Origin: Gammaproteobacteria bacterium CG22_combo_CG10-13_8_21_14_all_40_8
GTDB lineage: Bacteria; Pseudomonadota; Gammaproteobacteria; Enterobacterales; GCA-002770795
DNA length: 14,065 nucleotides
Direction: 5' to 3'
Assembly (NCBI GenBank): GCA_002770795.1
Contig: PCTP01000139.1
Coordinates: forward strand, 7,118 to 21,182
Below are positions 1-7,306 of the stretch, piece by piece; within the stretch, counting starts at the first letter, position 1, and the number at the start of each line of letters is the position of its first letter. The notes beneath the pieces were generated by a model, which was not told the origin of the DNA, did not search any database, and was given only the letters and a program-made list of their open reading frames with translations. A program made the position numbers and the translations under genes.

Positions 1-963
1 TGGAATATTCGACAATACAATCAAGATGATCCTAACCACATCATGGACAGTAATCGCACCATTGCAACGCCCATCGCCTCTTTCGATGCAGGCATTTATC
101 TTGAAAAAACAGTTCAGTTAGATCAACGACCACTTATTCAAACCCTAGAACCCAGGCTTTTCTACCTTTATGTACCCAGTCGAAACCAACAAAACATCCA
201 ATTATTTGACACCTCCTTGGTCACTCCCAGTTACCAACGATTATTTATGAAAAACCGTTACTCGGGTTTTGATAGGCTAGGTGATGCCAATCAAATCAGC
301 TTAGGGATCAGTAGTCGAATTCTAGATAAAGGCAATGGTGAGGAACTTTTACGCATAGGTTTGGGTCAAACCTACTTTCTATCGAATAGAAAAGTTTCAC
401 TGGCCACCGATGAGGGCTTGATTTTAAATAATCAAGAAATACTAGACACCCATAGTTCCCCCATTTTGGTTGATTTAAGTTTGAAAATTTCTGATTTCTG
501 GCGATTAGACTCTACTTTTGAATGGGAACCTGATAGCAAAAGAACGCAATCTTCTAGCTTTCAACTCCATTATCAACCCAACGACGCTGATGTCTACAAT
601 ATTGGTCATCGTAGAAGAATCATTGGATTGGTTGATGAAGTTGAACAATTAGATTTGTCACTTAGCAAATCTATTAACACAAATTGGCGATTTGTGGGAA
701 GATGGTATCAAGATCTGAATCAGAATCGCTCAGTAGAAACTTTATTTGGATTTGAATATGATAATTGTTGCTGGGCTTTAAGAGTTGTTCATCGGAAATT
801 TTTGGACATCGCTTTATCAGAAAATGGCACACCCATTGCCAGCCAGTCGGGCTTTTACGATAAAGGCATATTCATCCAATTTGTATTAAAAGGCCTCAGT
901 AGTTTAGGCTCCACCAGCTTTTTAGAAAATAGTATACAGGGATATAAAGATCCTTACCAATAA
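1..963 (+). CDS. lptD: LPS-assembly protein LptD, C-terminal part (5' end outside window)
   Basis: The reading frame is open from base 1 and ends with TAA at 961-963, so about 320 C-terminal residues are present; E. coli LptD has 784. LptD is the outer-membrane beta-barrel that, with the lipoprotein LptE, places lipopolysaccharide in the outer leaflet. The sequence follows the E. coli C-terminal barrel closely: QTLEPRLFYLYVPSRNQ, then a DTSL..SYQRLF segment, a GFDRLGDANQ segment, and GLSSLGST near the end. The adjacent cysteines encoded at 766-771 (YDNCCWALR) match the E. coli Cys724-Cys725 pair, which forms the inter-domain disulfides needed for function; their partner cysteines would lie upstream of the window. 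An internal ATG at 43 is not a real start, because homology continues upstream of it in frame. surA follows, as in many gammaproteobacteria. Identification is secure. Confidence 0.96.
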   Translation, partial: WNIRQYNQDDPNHIMDSNRTIATPIASFDAGIYLEKTVQLDQRPLIQTLEPRLFYLYVPSRNQQNIQLFDTSLVTPSYQRLFMKNRYSGFDRLGDANQISLGISSRILDKGNGEELLRIGLGQTYFLSNRKVSLATDEGLILNNQEILDTHSSPILVDLSLKISDFWRLDSTFEWEPDSKRTQSSSFQLHYQPNDADVYNIGHRRRIIGLVDEVEQLDLSLSKSINTNWRFVGRWYQDLNQNRSVETLFGFEYDNCCWALRVVHRKFLDIALSENGTPIASQSGFYDKGIFIQFVLKGLSSLGSTSFLENSIQGYKDPYQ

Positions 964-972
964 CCCCAATTG

Positions 973-992
973 ACCAAGTTCATTCACTTGGT
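973..992 (+). promoter_or_regulatory. Small hairpin in the lptD-surA gap
   Basis: ACCAAGT at 973-979 and ACTTGGT at 986-992 form a perfect 7-bp stem with a 6-nt loop. No T-run follows, so it does not look like an intrinsic terminator. It could be an mRNA processing or stability element between the lptD and surA coding regions. No function is claimed. Confidence 0.35.
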
Positions 993-1017
993 ACTTACAA
1001 AAGATAATTAAATAATC

Positions 1018-2325
1018 ATGAATAAATTTGTTTTAGTTTCATTATTTTTCTTTCTGACCCTTGCACCCTTTAAAGACGTTCACTCTAATGCTAAAGTTTT
1101 CGATGGCATAATCGCTGTAGTTGATGATGACGTTATTCTATCCAGCGAACTGGAAAGGCGCATGAACTTGGCCAAACAACAAATAGAAGAAAAGCATGCA
1201 CAATTACCACCAGCTACCGTCTTTAAAAAGCAGGTGATGGAACAGCTTATTTCAGAGAGCTTGCAACTGCAATTAGCGCAACGCATGGGTGTCAGGATTT
1301 CTGATGCCGAATTGAATAACACCATTCAAAGAATTGCTGCCAATAATAATCAAACAGAAGCAGAATTTAGAGAACAAATGCAAAAAGAAGGTGGCAATTA
1401 CACCTTGTTTAGAGAAGATCTGCGCCATGAAATTATGAAGAATCGTGTTCAACAAGCCCAAATTAGCCGCAGAATTAACGTCAGTGATCAAGAAGTAGAA
1501 GATTTGATGAAGCTCAATGAGGAACAAGGAGCGACTAATTCGACTTATCATGTGGGACATATTATGGTAGCCATCTCTGAAACAGCCAGCAAAAAAGAAA
1601 TAGAAAAAGCCAAAGAAAAAGCCAAAAAAATTGTTGCAGAACTTAGAAATGGCGCTGACTTTACGCAAACTGCCATCGAAAAATCCGATGGCAGGGATGC
1701 TCTAAAAGGCGGTGATTTCGGCTGGAGAAGTCTAGCAGAATTGCCCACACTTTTTGCAGGTACCGTCAGAAATCTAAACATCAATGATATCAGTGATCCT
1801 CTCAAAAGCGCCAGTGGCCTGCATATTCTCAAATTGCTCGGCAAACAAGGTGGCGAAGAGGCTAAAATGGAAGAACAAGTTCTGTGTCGTCATATTCTGA
1901 TTAAACCGTCAAAAATTATCAGTGAAGAGCAAGCTAAACAACAGCTCCTTGATATTATCAAAGCTCTTAAAGAGGGAAAAGATTTTGCTGAATTTGCTAA
2001 ATTACATTCCGAAGATTTAGGCTCAGCAAGTGAAGGCGGTAAAATTGATTGGGCAGCCCCCAATGTTTTCGCACCAGAATTTCGAGATCAGGTTGAAACA
2101 CTCAAAATGAATGAAATTAGCAAACCATTTAAAACTCAATTTGGCTGGCATATTGTAGAGCTTTTAGGTAAAAGAACAGCAGACAAGACAGCTGAAGATA
2201 AATCAAATAAAGCACGCCGAACATTATTCAATCGTAAGTTTGCAGAAGAAAGTAATCTTTGGCTCAACGAATTAAGATCAAAAGCTGTGGTAAAAATTTT
2301 TGACATTGATGAAAGCATTAAATAA
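1018..2325 (+). CDS. surA: Periplasmic chaperone / peptidyl-prolyl isomerase SurA
   Basis: SurA is the main periplasmic chaperone that escorts unfolded outer-membrane proteins, LptD included, to the BAM complex. The 435-residue product starts with a signal peptide: a Lys, a hydrophobic stretch to about residue 18, and likely cleavage after VHS (residue 23). The SurA N-domain follows (FDGIIAVVDDDVILSSELE, about 28-170). Two parvulin-type PPIase domains come next. One spans about 176-276 (YHVGHIMV ... GDFGWRS ... SGLHILKL). The other spans about 287-387 (LCRHILIKPS ... EGGKIDW ... FGWHIVELL). A C-terminal helix completes the chaperone core. This order and length match E. coli SurA (428 aa). The ATG at 1018 is chosen because it gives the signal peptide; there is no strong Shine-Dalgarno sequence upstream. 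It lies 54 nt after lptD and overlaps pdxA by 17 nt. Confidence 0.97.
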   Translation: MNKFVLVSLFFFLTLAPFKDVHSNAKVFDGIIAVVDDDVILSSELERRMNLAKQQIEEKHAQLPPATVFKKQVMEQLISESLQLQLAQRMGVRISDAELNNTIQRIAANNNQTEAEFREQMQKEGGNYTLFREDLRHEIMKNRVQQAQISRRINVSDQEVEDLMKLNEEQGATNSTYHVGHIMVAISETASKKEIEKAKEKAKKIVAELRNGADFTQTAIEKSDGRDALKGGDFGWRSLAELPTLFAGTVRNLNINDISDPLKSASGLHILKLLGKQGGEEAKMEEQVLCRHILIKPSKIISEEQAKQQLLDIIKALKEGKDFAEFAKLHSEDLGSASEGGKIDWAAPNVFAPEFRDQVETLKMNEISKPFKTQFGWHIVELLGKRTADKTAEDKSNKARRTLFNRKFAEESNLWLNELRSKAVVKIFDIDESIK

Positions 2326-3343
2326 ACCCAAAATCATCATCACACCTGGCGAACCAGCAGGCATAGGACCTGAGCTCGCCATACAATTGGCACAGAAAGA
2401 ATGGGATGCACAGCTTCTATTTATTGCAGATCCTGATCTGCTTAAAGCTCGTGCCCAGTTGCTTAATCAGTCGATTAAAATAATACAATGGCAACAAGAT
2501 CAAAGTTTAGCTTTGCATCAAGCTGGCACAATAATATGCAATCCTATTGCTCTAAACGGGCCTTGTACAGCTGGTATTTTGCAAATTGATAATGCGCAAT
2601 ACGTTGTGGATTGCTTAAGCCAAGCTAACCACCTTATTCTCCATCACCAGTTTGATGCGGTTGTCACGGGGCCAGTGCATAAGGGCGTTATCAACCAAGC
2701 CGGCATTCCATTTACCGGTCATACTGAATTTTTCGCCTCTGCCACCCATACCGATGAAGTGGTTATGTTACTAGCAACTGAAGGTCTGCGTGTCGCTTTA
2801 GTCACGACCCACTTAGCACTTAGCCAAGTACCCAAAGCCATCACTCAAAGCAAACTTTCTAGAATTATTGGCATTCTTCACCAAGATCTTCAAACTAAAT
2901 TTGGTATCCAAAATCCAAAAATTCGTGTTTTGGGGCTAAACCCTCACGCAGGTGAAAATGGATATTTGGGTGATGAAGAAATGACCACCATCCAACCTGT
3001 GATACAAAAATTTCAACAACAAGGCTTTCAAATTGAAGGGCCTGTATCCGCAGATACGGCTTTTGGCTCGGAACATCATCCAGTACAAGTGGATGCCATT
3101 TTGGCTATGTATCATGATCAAGGTCTCCCTGTGCTAAAATACAAAGGCTTTGGTCATGGTATTAATATTACCTTAGGTCTACCCTATATCAGAACTTCGG
3201 TTGATCATGGCACTGCCCTGGATCTTGCTGGCAAAGGCCTAGCGAATCCTTCAAGTTTTGAGTTCGCACTACAACAGGCAATCCATATGAGCAAGCAATC
3301 TATCGAATCAAAACTCACGCTCGCAAAAGGCACTCCTCAATGA
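2309..3343 (+). CDS. pdxA: 4-hydroxythreonine-4-phosphate dehydrogenase PdxA
   Basis: PdxA performs the NAD(P)-dependent oxidation of 4-phosphohydroxy-L-threonine in DXP-dependent pyridoxal 5'-phosphate synthesis, in the cytoplasm. The 344-residue protein opens with the family N-terminus IIITPGEPAGIGPE. It shows the substrate region GPVHKGVIN and FTGHTEFF (His138). The three divalent-metal histidines are H168 (TTHL), H213 (NPHAGE) and H269 (MYHDQGLPVLKYKGFG). The end is the expected VDHGTALDLAG block. ATG at 2309 is preferred over an in-frame TTG at 2300 because it places the conserved core where E. coli PdxA has it. The gene starts inside the 3' end of surA (17-nt overlap) and its stop overlaps the ksgA start as ATGA, which suggests translational coupling along surA-pdxA-ksgA. 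Confidence 0.97.
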   Translation: MKALNKPKIIITPGEPAGIGPELAIQLAQKEWDAQLLFIADPDLLKARAQLLNQSIKIIQWQQDQSLALHQAGTIICNPIALNGPCTAGILQIDNAQYVVDCLSQANHLILHHQFDAVVTGPVHKGVINQAGIPFTGHTEFFASATHTDEVVMLLATEGLRVALVTTHLALSQVPKAITQSKLSRIIGILHQDLQTKFGIQNPKIRVLGLNPHAGENGYLGDEEMTTIQPVIQKFQQQGFQIEGPVSADTAFGSEHHPVQVDAILAMYHDQGLPVLKYKGFGHGINITLGLPYIRTSVDHGTALDLAGKGLANPSSFEFALQQAIHMSKQSIESKLTLAKGTPQ

Positions 3344-4200
3344 ATAAACCGCTTCAAGGCCATACTGCACGAAAGCGTTTCGGACAAAACTTTCTACAAG
3401 ACTCAAATATTATTTTACAAATCATTCAGTGCATTCATCCCCTTAAAACAGAACACTTGGTTGAAATCGGCCCTGGGTTAGGCGCACTCACCACGCAACT
3501 ATTACCCTTGGCAGGAAAATTACAAGCCATAGAACTGGATAGAGATCTCGCACCTAAATTGGAAAGAAACTGCCGTTCTTTAGGTCAAATTGAGGTTTTC
3601 CAAACAGATGCCATGAAGTTTGATTTTTATCAACTTTATGACCAATCCCAAAAATTAAGAATTGTTGGGAATTTACCCTACAATATATCGACGCCCCTAC
3701 TGTTCCATCTTTTCAAGTTTGCACCCATCATTCATGATATGCATTTCATGCTACAAGATGAGGTGGTACAACGTATGGCAGCGGCTCCTGGCAATAAATC
3801 CTGGGGGAGATTGAGTGTTATGGTGCAATATTATTGTGAAGTAGAAAAACTCTTTACCGTTCCACCCTATGCATTTAATCCAGCACCCAAGGTACAGTCA
3901 GCCATCGTTAAACTGATGCCTCATGAACAACTTCCCTTTAAGGCAAATGATCACAAACACTTCGATCAAGTTGTCACCGCTGCTTTTGGACAAAGACGCA
4001 AAACATTAGGTAATTCTTTAAGTAAAATTTGTTCCAGAGAACACCTTATATCCTTAGGACTCGACCCCAGCATTCGAGCAGAACAGTTATCTGTTCAACA
4101 ATTTGTAGAAATTGCCAACAGTCTCACAGAAAATGACCAGCCAGCCTTGCAAAATGCATCGAATAATCAACAGATACATTTGATAAAAACAAAATTATGA
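3340..4200 (+). CDS. rsmA: 16S rRNA m6,6A dimethyltransferase KsgA/RsmA
   Basis: RsmA (KsgA) transfers four methyl groups from S-adenosylmethionine to the two adjacent adenosines of the 3'-terminal hairpin of 16S rRNA (A1518/A1519 in E. coli), a late 30S checkpoint. The 286-residue product has RFGQNFLQD (13-21), SAM-binding motif I EIGPGLG (42-48), the acidic residue ending motif II (E65), D90 of motif III, and catalytic motif IV NLPYN (111-115). The later PAPKVQSAIVKL and AFGQRRKTLGNSL blocks are typical of the C-terminal RNA-binding part. It is slightly longer than E. coli KsgA (273 aa) because of a Gln/Asn-rich tail. It begins by ATGA overlap with pdxA and ends the operon. The usual next genes, apaG and apaH, are not present. 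Confidence 0.97.
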   Translation: MNKPLQGHTARKRFGQNFLQDSNIILQIIQCIHPLKTEHLVEIGPGLGALTTQLLPLAGKLQAIELDRDLAPKLERNCRSLGQIEVFQTDAMKFDFYQLYDQSQKLRIVGNLPYNISTPLLFHLFKFAPIIHDMHFMLQDEVVQRMAAAPGNKSWGRLSVMVQYYCEVEKLFTVPPYAFNPAPKVQSAIVKLMPHEQLPFKANDHKHFDQVVTAAFGQRRKTLGNSLSKICSREHLISLGLDPSIRAEQLSVQQFVEIANSLTENDQPALQNASNNQQIHLIKTKL

Positions 4201-4213
4201 CCTTTACTTGATT

Positions 4214-4261
4214 TATACCCGTGCTACCTTAAGATGCTTAGGGGTATAACTCTCTATTTTT
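4214..4261 (+). terminator. Putative terminator after ksgA
   Basis: TATACCC at 4214-4220 can pair with GGGTATA at 4242-4248. Alternatively, CCTTAAG at 4227-4233 pairs with CTTAGGG at 4237-4243 around an ATG triloop (one G-U), with TATAC/GTATA closing outside. A pyrimidine-rich tract ending in a T-run (CTCTCTATTTTT, about 4250-4261) follows. The structure would end the lptD-surA-pdxA-ksgA transcript before the signalling operon. The T-run starts some bases after the stem, so this is a moderate call. The 3' arm also contains TATAAC (4245-4250), which could instead be a -10 box for the next gene, though no good -35 is visible. Confidence 0.45.
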
Positions 4262-4283
4262 AATTGATGAAGGAAAAGTTTGC

Positions 4284-5309
4284 ATGGCACTTTCCGTGTT
4301 AATTTGTGATGATTCCAGTTTCGCTCGAAAACAGCTTTCACGAGCCTTGCCTGATATGCTTGCACATAATGTTGAATTTGCCGGAAACGGCCAAGAGGCA
4401 TTAGAGCTACTCAGAGCCGGCGCGGCTGAACTACTTTTTCTTGACTTAAATATGCCGGTAATGGATGGATATCAAACACTTGAGGCCATCAGTCGAGAGG
4501 AGTTGGATGTCACCACAATAGTGGTTTCAGGTGACATTCAAACGGAAGCAAAAACCCGCGTTTTGGCCCTTGGGGCCTTAGATTTTATCAAAAAACCTAT
4601 TACCAAAGAACAACTTGCAGCCGCCTTAATTGATTTTGGCATTCTCAGTGCAACTCAAAGACAAACACCAGAAAAAAAACCACCAGCAACGACTACAAAA
4701 ACCCAGCAACCTCAGACGAGTCTTATTGATACCTATCAAGAAATCACCAACGTAGCCATGGGACAAGCTGCTAGTTTATTAGCGGAGTTATTGGGCGTTT
4801 TTATTCAACTGCCCATCCCTAATGTCAATGAAATGGATTTTAGTGATCTGCAAATGTTTCTCGCTGATGCGCATTCCGAAGAGGATCTTTCAGTGATCTG
4901 CCAAGGATTCATTGGTTTTGGCATCTCAGGGGAAGCTTTGCTTACCTTTAATAATGCCTCAACGGAAGATTTATCCAAACTGATGAGTTATCACGACTCT
5001 GGAACTGTTGAAAATAAAATGGAATTATTGATGGATGTCTCCAGTATCCTCATTGGTGCCTGTTTAAATAGTATCGCCAAACAGTTAGATATTAACTTTA
5101 GTCAAGGCAGCCCAGTGATTTTGGGTCAACAAGTAAAAATATCCGATCTTCTTGCTTCAAATAATCAAAAGTGGAAAAAAAACCTCGCCATAGAAATCAA
5201 TTATGCTATCGAAGGCTATAACATCAACTGTGATCTAATTGTATTATTTACCGAAGATTCCTTACCCAACTTGGCCAGAAGAGCTGGTTACTTAATGGAG
5301 GTAGAATGA
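4284..5309 (+). CDS. Response regulator: receiver domain plus CheC/CheX-type phosphatase domain
   Basis: The 341-residue product starts with a CheY-like receiver domain (about 1-120): acidic pair D9-D10, phospho-acceptor D54 (LFLDLNMPVMDG), switch Ser S82 (VVSGD) and the conserved Lys of the KKP motif (K104). A Pro/Thr/Gln/Lys-rich linker (about 124-146) follows. The rest resembles CheC/CheX/FliY phosphatases. Helix 1 has the E-x-x-N signature at E153/N156 (YQEITNVAMGQAASLL). A second copy of the same helix pattern (MDVSSILIGACLNS) has D251 and S254 in place of Glu and Asn, so that site looks degenerate. By family, such domains dephosphorylate CheY-like receivers; here the target could be its own receiver or another one. 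An AGGA at 4271-4274 sits 9 nt before the ATG. The stop overlaps the next gene's start. The domain call is firm; the pathway is inferred. Confidence 0.88.
   Translation: MALSVLICDDSSFARKQLSRALPDMLAHNVEFAGNGQEALELLRAGAAELLFLDLNMPVMDGYQTLEAISREELDVTTIVVSGDIQTEAKTRVLALGALDFIKKPITKEQLAAALIDFGILSATQRQTPEKKPPATTTKTQQPQTSLIDTYQEITNVAMGQAASLLAELLGVFIQLPIPNVNEMDFSDLQMFLADAHSEEDLSVICQGFIGFGISGEALLTFNNASTEDLSKLMSYHDSGTVENKMELLMDVSSILIGACLNSIAKQLDINFSQGSPVILGQQVKISDLLASNNQKWKKNLAIEINYAIEGYNINCDLIVLFTEDSLPNLARRAGYLMEVE
5297..5302 (+). promoter_or_regulatory. Strong ribosome binding site for the diguanylate cyclase gene
   Basis: GGAGGT, a near-perfect Shine-Dalgarno sequence, lies inside the last codons of the upstream response-regulator gene, with only 3 nt to the ATG at 5306. 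It supports that start. Together with the ATGA overlap it suggests coupled translation of the two signalling proteins. Confidence 0.7.
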
Positions 5310-6268
5310 GTACTATTGTCCAAGAAATAAATGAGTTCCATTGGATGATGGATCTCCTTCAAACCATTGATGTGGGTTTAGTCGTGGTTGACCGTAACTA
5401 TAAAATTCAATCATGGAATAGTTTTATGGAAAATCACAGCGGGTTGGCTCCAGGAGAAGTGAGAAATAAAAATATTTTCACCCTTTTTCCAGAAATCCCC
5501 AAAGACTGGCTCACCCATAAAATTAATTCGGTGTTTTTACTTAAAAATCGCGCCTTTTCTAATTGGGAATTACGTCCCTACCTATTTAGATTTAAAAATT
5601 ATCGCCCTATCACAGGGACAGCCGAATACATGTTCCAAGACATTACCATTAATCCCCTCATATCAACCACAGGGGCCATCGAACAGGTCAGTATTGTGGT
5701 TTATGATGTAACGGATGTCGCTGTTAAAAAATCCGAACTCAACAAAGCCAATAAGAGCTTGGAAAAACTCAGCCGCACCGATCGACTAACTCAGTTGAAC
5801 AATCGGGGATACTGGGAAGAACAACTGGCTAAAGCTTTTGACCTGCATAAGCGTTACTTTGCTCCAGTCAGCGTAGTGATGTTTGATATTGATCACTTTA
5901 AAGCGGTAAATGATACCTATGGGCATGGTGCGGGAGATGAGATCATTCGCATGGTTTCCAGAATCCTCAGAGAAACAGAACGTACCACAGATATATCCGG
6001 TCGTTATGGGGGAGAGGAATTTGCGGTTATTTTACCCAATGCCGATTCACAAGCCGCTAAACGATTTTGCGAAAGAATTCGTATTGCCATTGAACACACT
6101 ATCACCACCTGTGATGGCATTGATATTAAAATCACCATTAGTTTAGGGATCTCCCCTCTCACCGATGAATGTGAAAGTTATCAACGTTGGCTACAACAAG
6201 CTGATGAAGCACTCTATGTATCGAAAGAAAATGGTAGAAACCAAACCACCATTTATGAAGGAAATTAG
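5306..6268 (+). CDS. PAS-GGDEF diguanylate cyclase
   Basis: The 320-residue cytoplasmic protein makes c-di-GMP from two GTP. An N-terminal PAS domain covers about residues 13-137 (LLQTIDVGLVVVDRNYKIQSWN, split here as LLQTIDVGLVVVD then RNYKIQSWN; ending in SIVVYDVTDVA). A short helical linker (KSELNKANKSLEKL) leads into a GGDEF domain starting at DRLTQLNNRGYW (159-170). The metal site is at FDIDHFK (193-199). The active-site loop is GGEEF (235-239), an active variant. R226-T-T-D229 lies at the canonical spacing upstream and matches the RxxD inhibitory I-site, so product feedback is expected. No membrane segment is visible. The start is fixed by GGAGGT and the ATGA overlap with the REC-CheC gene, so the two are almost certainly co-transcribed. 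What the PAS domain senses cannot be read from the sequence. Confidence 0.93.
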   Translation: MSTIVQEINEFHWMMDLLQTIDVGLVVVDRNYKIQSWNSFMENHSGLAPGEVRNKNIFTLFPEIPKDWLTHKINSVFLLKNRAFSNWELRPYLFRFKNYRPITGTAEYMFQDITINPLISTTGAIEQVSIVVYDVTDVAVKKSELNKANKSLEKLSRTDRLTQLNNRGYWEEQLAKAFDLHKRYFAPVSVVMFDIDHFKAVNDTYGHGAGDEIIRMVSRILRETERTTDISGRYGGEEFAVILPNADSQAAKRFCERIRIAIEHTITTCDGIDIKITISLGISPLTDECESYQRWLQQADEALYVSKENGRNQTTIYEGN

Positions 6269-6334
6269 CCCAGAAATACTGAGTACCTATTAACAAACTC
6301 ATTCAATTTCTAACAACATGAATCTGCTAATATC

Positions 6335-6343
6335 TGTTACAAT
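6335..6343 (+). promoter_or_regulatory. Possible extended -10 promoter upstream of the TauE/SafE gene
   Basis: In the 200-nt gap after the cyclase gene, TGTTACAAT fits an extended -10 (TGn followed by a 5-of-6 TATAAT match). A second candidate lies nearer the gene: TTGCAT at 6412-6417 and TCTAAT at 6435-6440 with a 17-bp spacer. Neither is strong. The gap implies a separate promoter for the permease-lgt-thyA-folA run. I see no clear terminator for the cyclase gene in it. Confidence 0.3.
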
Positions 6344-6468
6344 ACAGCTCACTTTTTCTGACACCAAAAATTTAGTGATCTCGCCAAAATGTTGTCCACA
6401 AATTGACTCCCTTGCATTGAGCTATTCTCAATACTCTAATATATCGTCCTTAGAGCATTATTCAGACC

Positions 6469-7278
6469 ATGCTTGAATTAAATCTATTTCAACTGCTGTT
6501 ATTTCTAGTGAGTGGTGCTTTTGTTGGGCTTCTCGCCGGCATGTTGGGCGTTGGTGGCGGACTCATCGTGGTACCTATTCTGCTGTATATGTTACCTATA
6601 ACGGGGGTTTCTCCAGAATTAGTGCCCCATATGGCAATAGCAACCTCTCTAGCCACTATAGTGGTCAACGCGACTGCTTCTGTTCGAGTCCATCACCGTC
6701 ATGGTTCTGTAATTTGGTGGGCATTTAAAGCCCTCACTCCTGGCGTTATTTTGGGGAGCATTTTGGGAAGTTTTCTCGCTAGATTGATCCCATCTGCTCA
6801 TCTAAAAACCATTTTCGGGATCTTTACTCTGTTATTATCCTTACAAATGATCTTCAAATTTAAACCAGCCCCCAATCGCAAACAACCTGGTAAAAAAACA
6901 CTTTTTGCCGCAGGTTCGGTCGTGGGCTGCTTCTCAACATTGGTTGGCATTGGAGGTGGCTCCATTTTAGTCCCCTATCTCACCTACTGGGACACCCAAA
7001 TGACCAAAGCGATTGGCACCTCTTCAGCGGTAGGTTTGCCACTTTCCATTGCAGGAACATTGGGTTTTATACTCGCAGGTTGGAATATCCCATTCAAACC
7101 CAGTTTAAGCTTAGGTTATGTTTATTTGCCTGCATTTTTTGGTATAGTGATGGTATCAAGCTTCACAGCACCTATTGGGGTGAAAATTTCTCAAAAAATT
7201 TCAGGAAAATCACTCTCTAGGCTATTTGCAGGCTTCCTCATTGCGATAGCACTTGATATCCTACTCCCCTTAATTTAA
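6469..7278 (+). CDS. TauE/SafE-family (DUF81) membrane permease
   Basis: This 269-residue inner-membrane protein has several hydrophobic segments. It shows the internal duplication of the TauE/SafE family: a Gly-rich motif at about 15-38 (GAFVGLLAGMLGVGGG, then VVPIL) is repeated at about 148-171 (GSVVGCFSTLVGIGGGS, then LVPYL). Each half then has an A-I-x-T-S block (AIATSLATI, AIGTSSAVG). Family members are thought to move sulfite, sulfoacetate or other organic or inorganic anions; the substrate cannot be told here. A permease of this family is also found directly upstream of lgt-thyA in Pseudomonas, so the location is conserved although no functional tie to Lgt is established. The ATG at 6469 has no good Shine-Dalgarno sequence, but it precedes the first membrane helix at the right distance. 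lgt follows after 28 nt. Confidence 0.9.
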   Translation: MLELNLFQLLLFLVSGAFVGLLAGMLGVGGGLIVVPILLYMLPITGVSPELVPHMAIATSLATIVVNATASVRVHHRHGSVIWWAFKALTPGVILGSILGSFLARLIPSAHLKTIFGIFTLLLSLQMIFKFKPAPNRKQPGKKTLFAAGSVVGCFSTLVGIGGGSILVPYLTYWDTQMTKAIGTSSAVGLPLSIAGTLGFILAGWNIPFKPSLSLGYVYLPAFFGIVMVSSFTAPIGVKISQKISGKSLSRLFAGFLIAIALDILLPLI

Positions 7279-7306
7279 ATAAAGAATTTAACCAGAAGAT
7301 ACCTAT

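Noticed and set aside
1273..1668. 131-residue minus-strand ORF inside surA
   Set aside because: It is the antisense of a Lys/Glu-rich coding region, which yields Phe-rich nonsense (repeated FFGFFF). surA itself is well supported on the + strand.
1548..1844. 98-residue minus-strand ORF inside surA
   Set aside because: Antisense shadow of the first parvulin domain; no independent start signal or domain.
2300..2308. TTG start for pdxA, three codons upstream
   Set aside because: ATG at 2309 is closer to the family N-terminus and is a stronger start codon; the extra residues add nothing conserved.
5910..6146. 78-residue + strand ORF in another frame of the GGDEF domain
   Set aside because: It overlaps the catalytic region of a clearly coding frame and has no recognisable motif.
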